DNA of 64,000 bases. Source: Clavibacter michiganensis. Lineage in GTDB: Bacteria; Actinomycetota; Actinomycetes; Actinomycetales; Microbacteriaceae. This document shows positions 63,423 to 64,000 of this stretch, in pieces. A program made the translations under genes and the position numbers. Numbering within the stretch: position 1 is the stretch's first letter; every line of letters begins with the position of its first letter. Location of the stretch: NCBI GenBank assembly GCA_002150995.1, contig MDHJ01000001.1:1302001-1366000 (forward strand), read 5' to 3'. The notes under the pieces are model-generated. The model was not told where the DNA came from and ran no database searches. It saw only the letters and a list, made by a program, of their open reading frames with translations.

Positions 63423-64000
63423 ATGGCCACTTCAGGGAACACCAGTCACGACGCGCCGGCCGACACCACCGGGGGCGATGCGTCGACCCCGCAGGCCGCG
63501 CCCGCGGAGCTCGTGGAGGCCGTCGTGCACTCCACGGAGGAGGCCGCGGACCAGCAGGAGGCGGAGCGGGCCGAGGACGCGGAGCCGCGCCCCGCGCAGC
63601 CGGGCGACAACCGCGAGCTCTTCGAGGAGCAGGCGCTGCCGTTCATCGACCAGCTCTACGCCGCGGGCCTGCGCATGACGCGGAACCCCGCCGACGCGCA
63701 GGACCTGGTGCAGGAGACCTTCGTGAAGGCCTACACGGCCTTCCACCAGTTCAAGCAGGGCACGAACCTCAAGGCCTGGCTGTACCGGATCCTCACGAAC
63801 ACCTTCATCAACAACTACCGCAAGAAGCAGCGGGACCCCTACAACGGGACCATCGACGAGCTCGAGGACTGGCAGCTGGGCGGCGCCACGTCCGCCACGG
63901 CCACCACCACGCGCTCCGCCGAGGCGGAGGCCATAGACCACCTCCCGGACAGCACCGTCAAGGACGCGCTGCAGTCCATCCCGGAGGACTTCCGCATGGC
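63423..64000 (+). CDS. sigH: ECF sigma factor of SigH/SigR type, 3'-truncated by window edge
   Basis: The first 192 residues of an extracytoplasmic-function sigma factor. A 60-residue acidic N-terminal extension is followed by region 2 ([53 protein letters not shown]). The linker and the beginning of region 4 ([15 protein letters not shown]) reach the window end. Sequence and the position opposite aroA-rsgA match the thiol-oxidative and heat-stress sigma SigH/SigR; an anti-sigma gene (RshA/RsrA) is expected just beyond the window but is not seen. Confidence 0.92.
   Translation, partial: MATSGNTSHDAPADTTGGDASTPQAAPAELVEAVVHSTEEAADQQEAERAEDAEPRPAQPGDNRELFEEQALPFIDQLYAAGLRMTRNPADAQDLVQETFVKAYTAFHQFKQGTNLKAWLYRILTNTFINNYRKKQRDPYNGTIDELEDWQLGGATSATATTTRSAEAEAIDHLPDSTVKDALQSIPEDFRM

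Noticed and set aside
1-64000. CRISPR arrays, insertion sequences, prophage or attachment sites
   Set aside because: No regularly spaced repeats, transposase, integrase or terminal inverted repeats were seen; the only tandem repeat is the 18-bp one inside a coding sequence.

Overview
The window is very GC-rich (mostly C or G at third codon positions) and tightly packed. Its gene content fits a high-GC Gram-positive actinobacterium of the family Microbacteriaceae, most like Clavibacter or a close relative. The family level is supported by the tmRNA, the aroA-rsgA-hisN block divergent from a SigH/SigR-type sigma factor, the ClpS-DUF2017 pair, a DUF3039 protein and an actinobacterial tad pilus locus. 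The genus call is inference.

Layout. 1-4.2 kb: the end of an AAA ATPase, a membrane fatty-acid desaturase, a zinc alcohol dehydrogenase and a membrane protein. 4.4-12.3 kb: a sugar-utilisation unit read on the minus strand (ROK regulator, sugar-binding lipoprotein, two ABC permeases, GH38 alpha-mannosidase). 12.5-17.5 kb: a haem-oxygenase-like di-iron protein coupled to a CDGSH Fe-S protein, a zinc metallopeptidase, an AlkD-like and an NAD-epimerase gene, and clpS-DUF2017. 17.6-21.4 kb: an ABC transporter with its own histidine kinase and response regulator. 21.5-26.2 kb: an aminotransferase, a lipoprotein plus a secreted PKD-like protein, and an HtrA protease. 26.2-34.4 kb: a cell-surface glycopolymer (teichoic-acid-like) locus. 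34.6-38.4 kb: a second ABC system with a very long acidic N-terminal extension, and DUF3039. 38.4-47.2 kb: pncB, an Fe-S photolyase, murI-rph-rdgB, a CDF transporter, a DedA protein, tRNA-Leu and xylB. 47.2-51.9 kb: a tad pilus operon. 51.9-64 kb: MFS, prfB-ftsE-ftsX-smpB-ssrA, a drug exporter, hisN-rsgA-aroA, and the start of a sigma factor gene. No stretch longer than 300 bases lacks a gene.

Two patterns cross the whole window. First, nine genes that otherwise look complete are each broken by what can be explained as one missing base, mostly in a G or C run; this looks more like deletion-type sequence error than real decay, but needs checking. Second, at least eleven genes have a TANNNT box exactly 6 bases before the start codon and no ribosome binding site, which predicts leaderless mRNAs. 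Genes inside operons are instead joined by ATGA/GTGA overlaps, and many operon-leading genes have AGGAGG-like sites.

No mobile element, CRISPR array or prophage was seen. The best candidates for undescribed biology are the di-iron/CDGSH pair, the two ABC ATPases (including FtsE) with long disordered extensions, an RsgA without its zinc-site cysteines, and the glycopolymer locus with a variant CDP-alcohol phosphotransferase.
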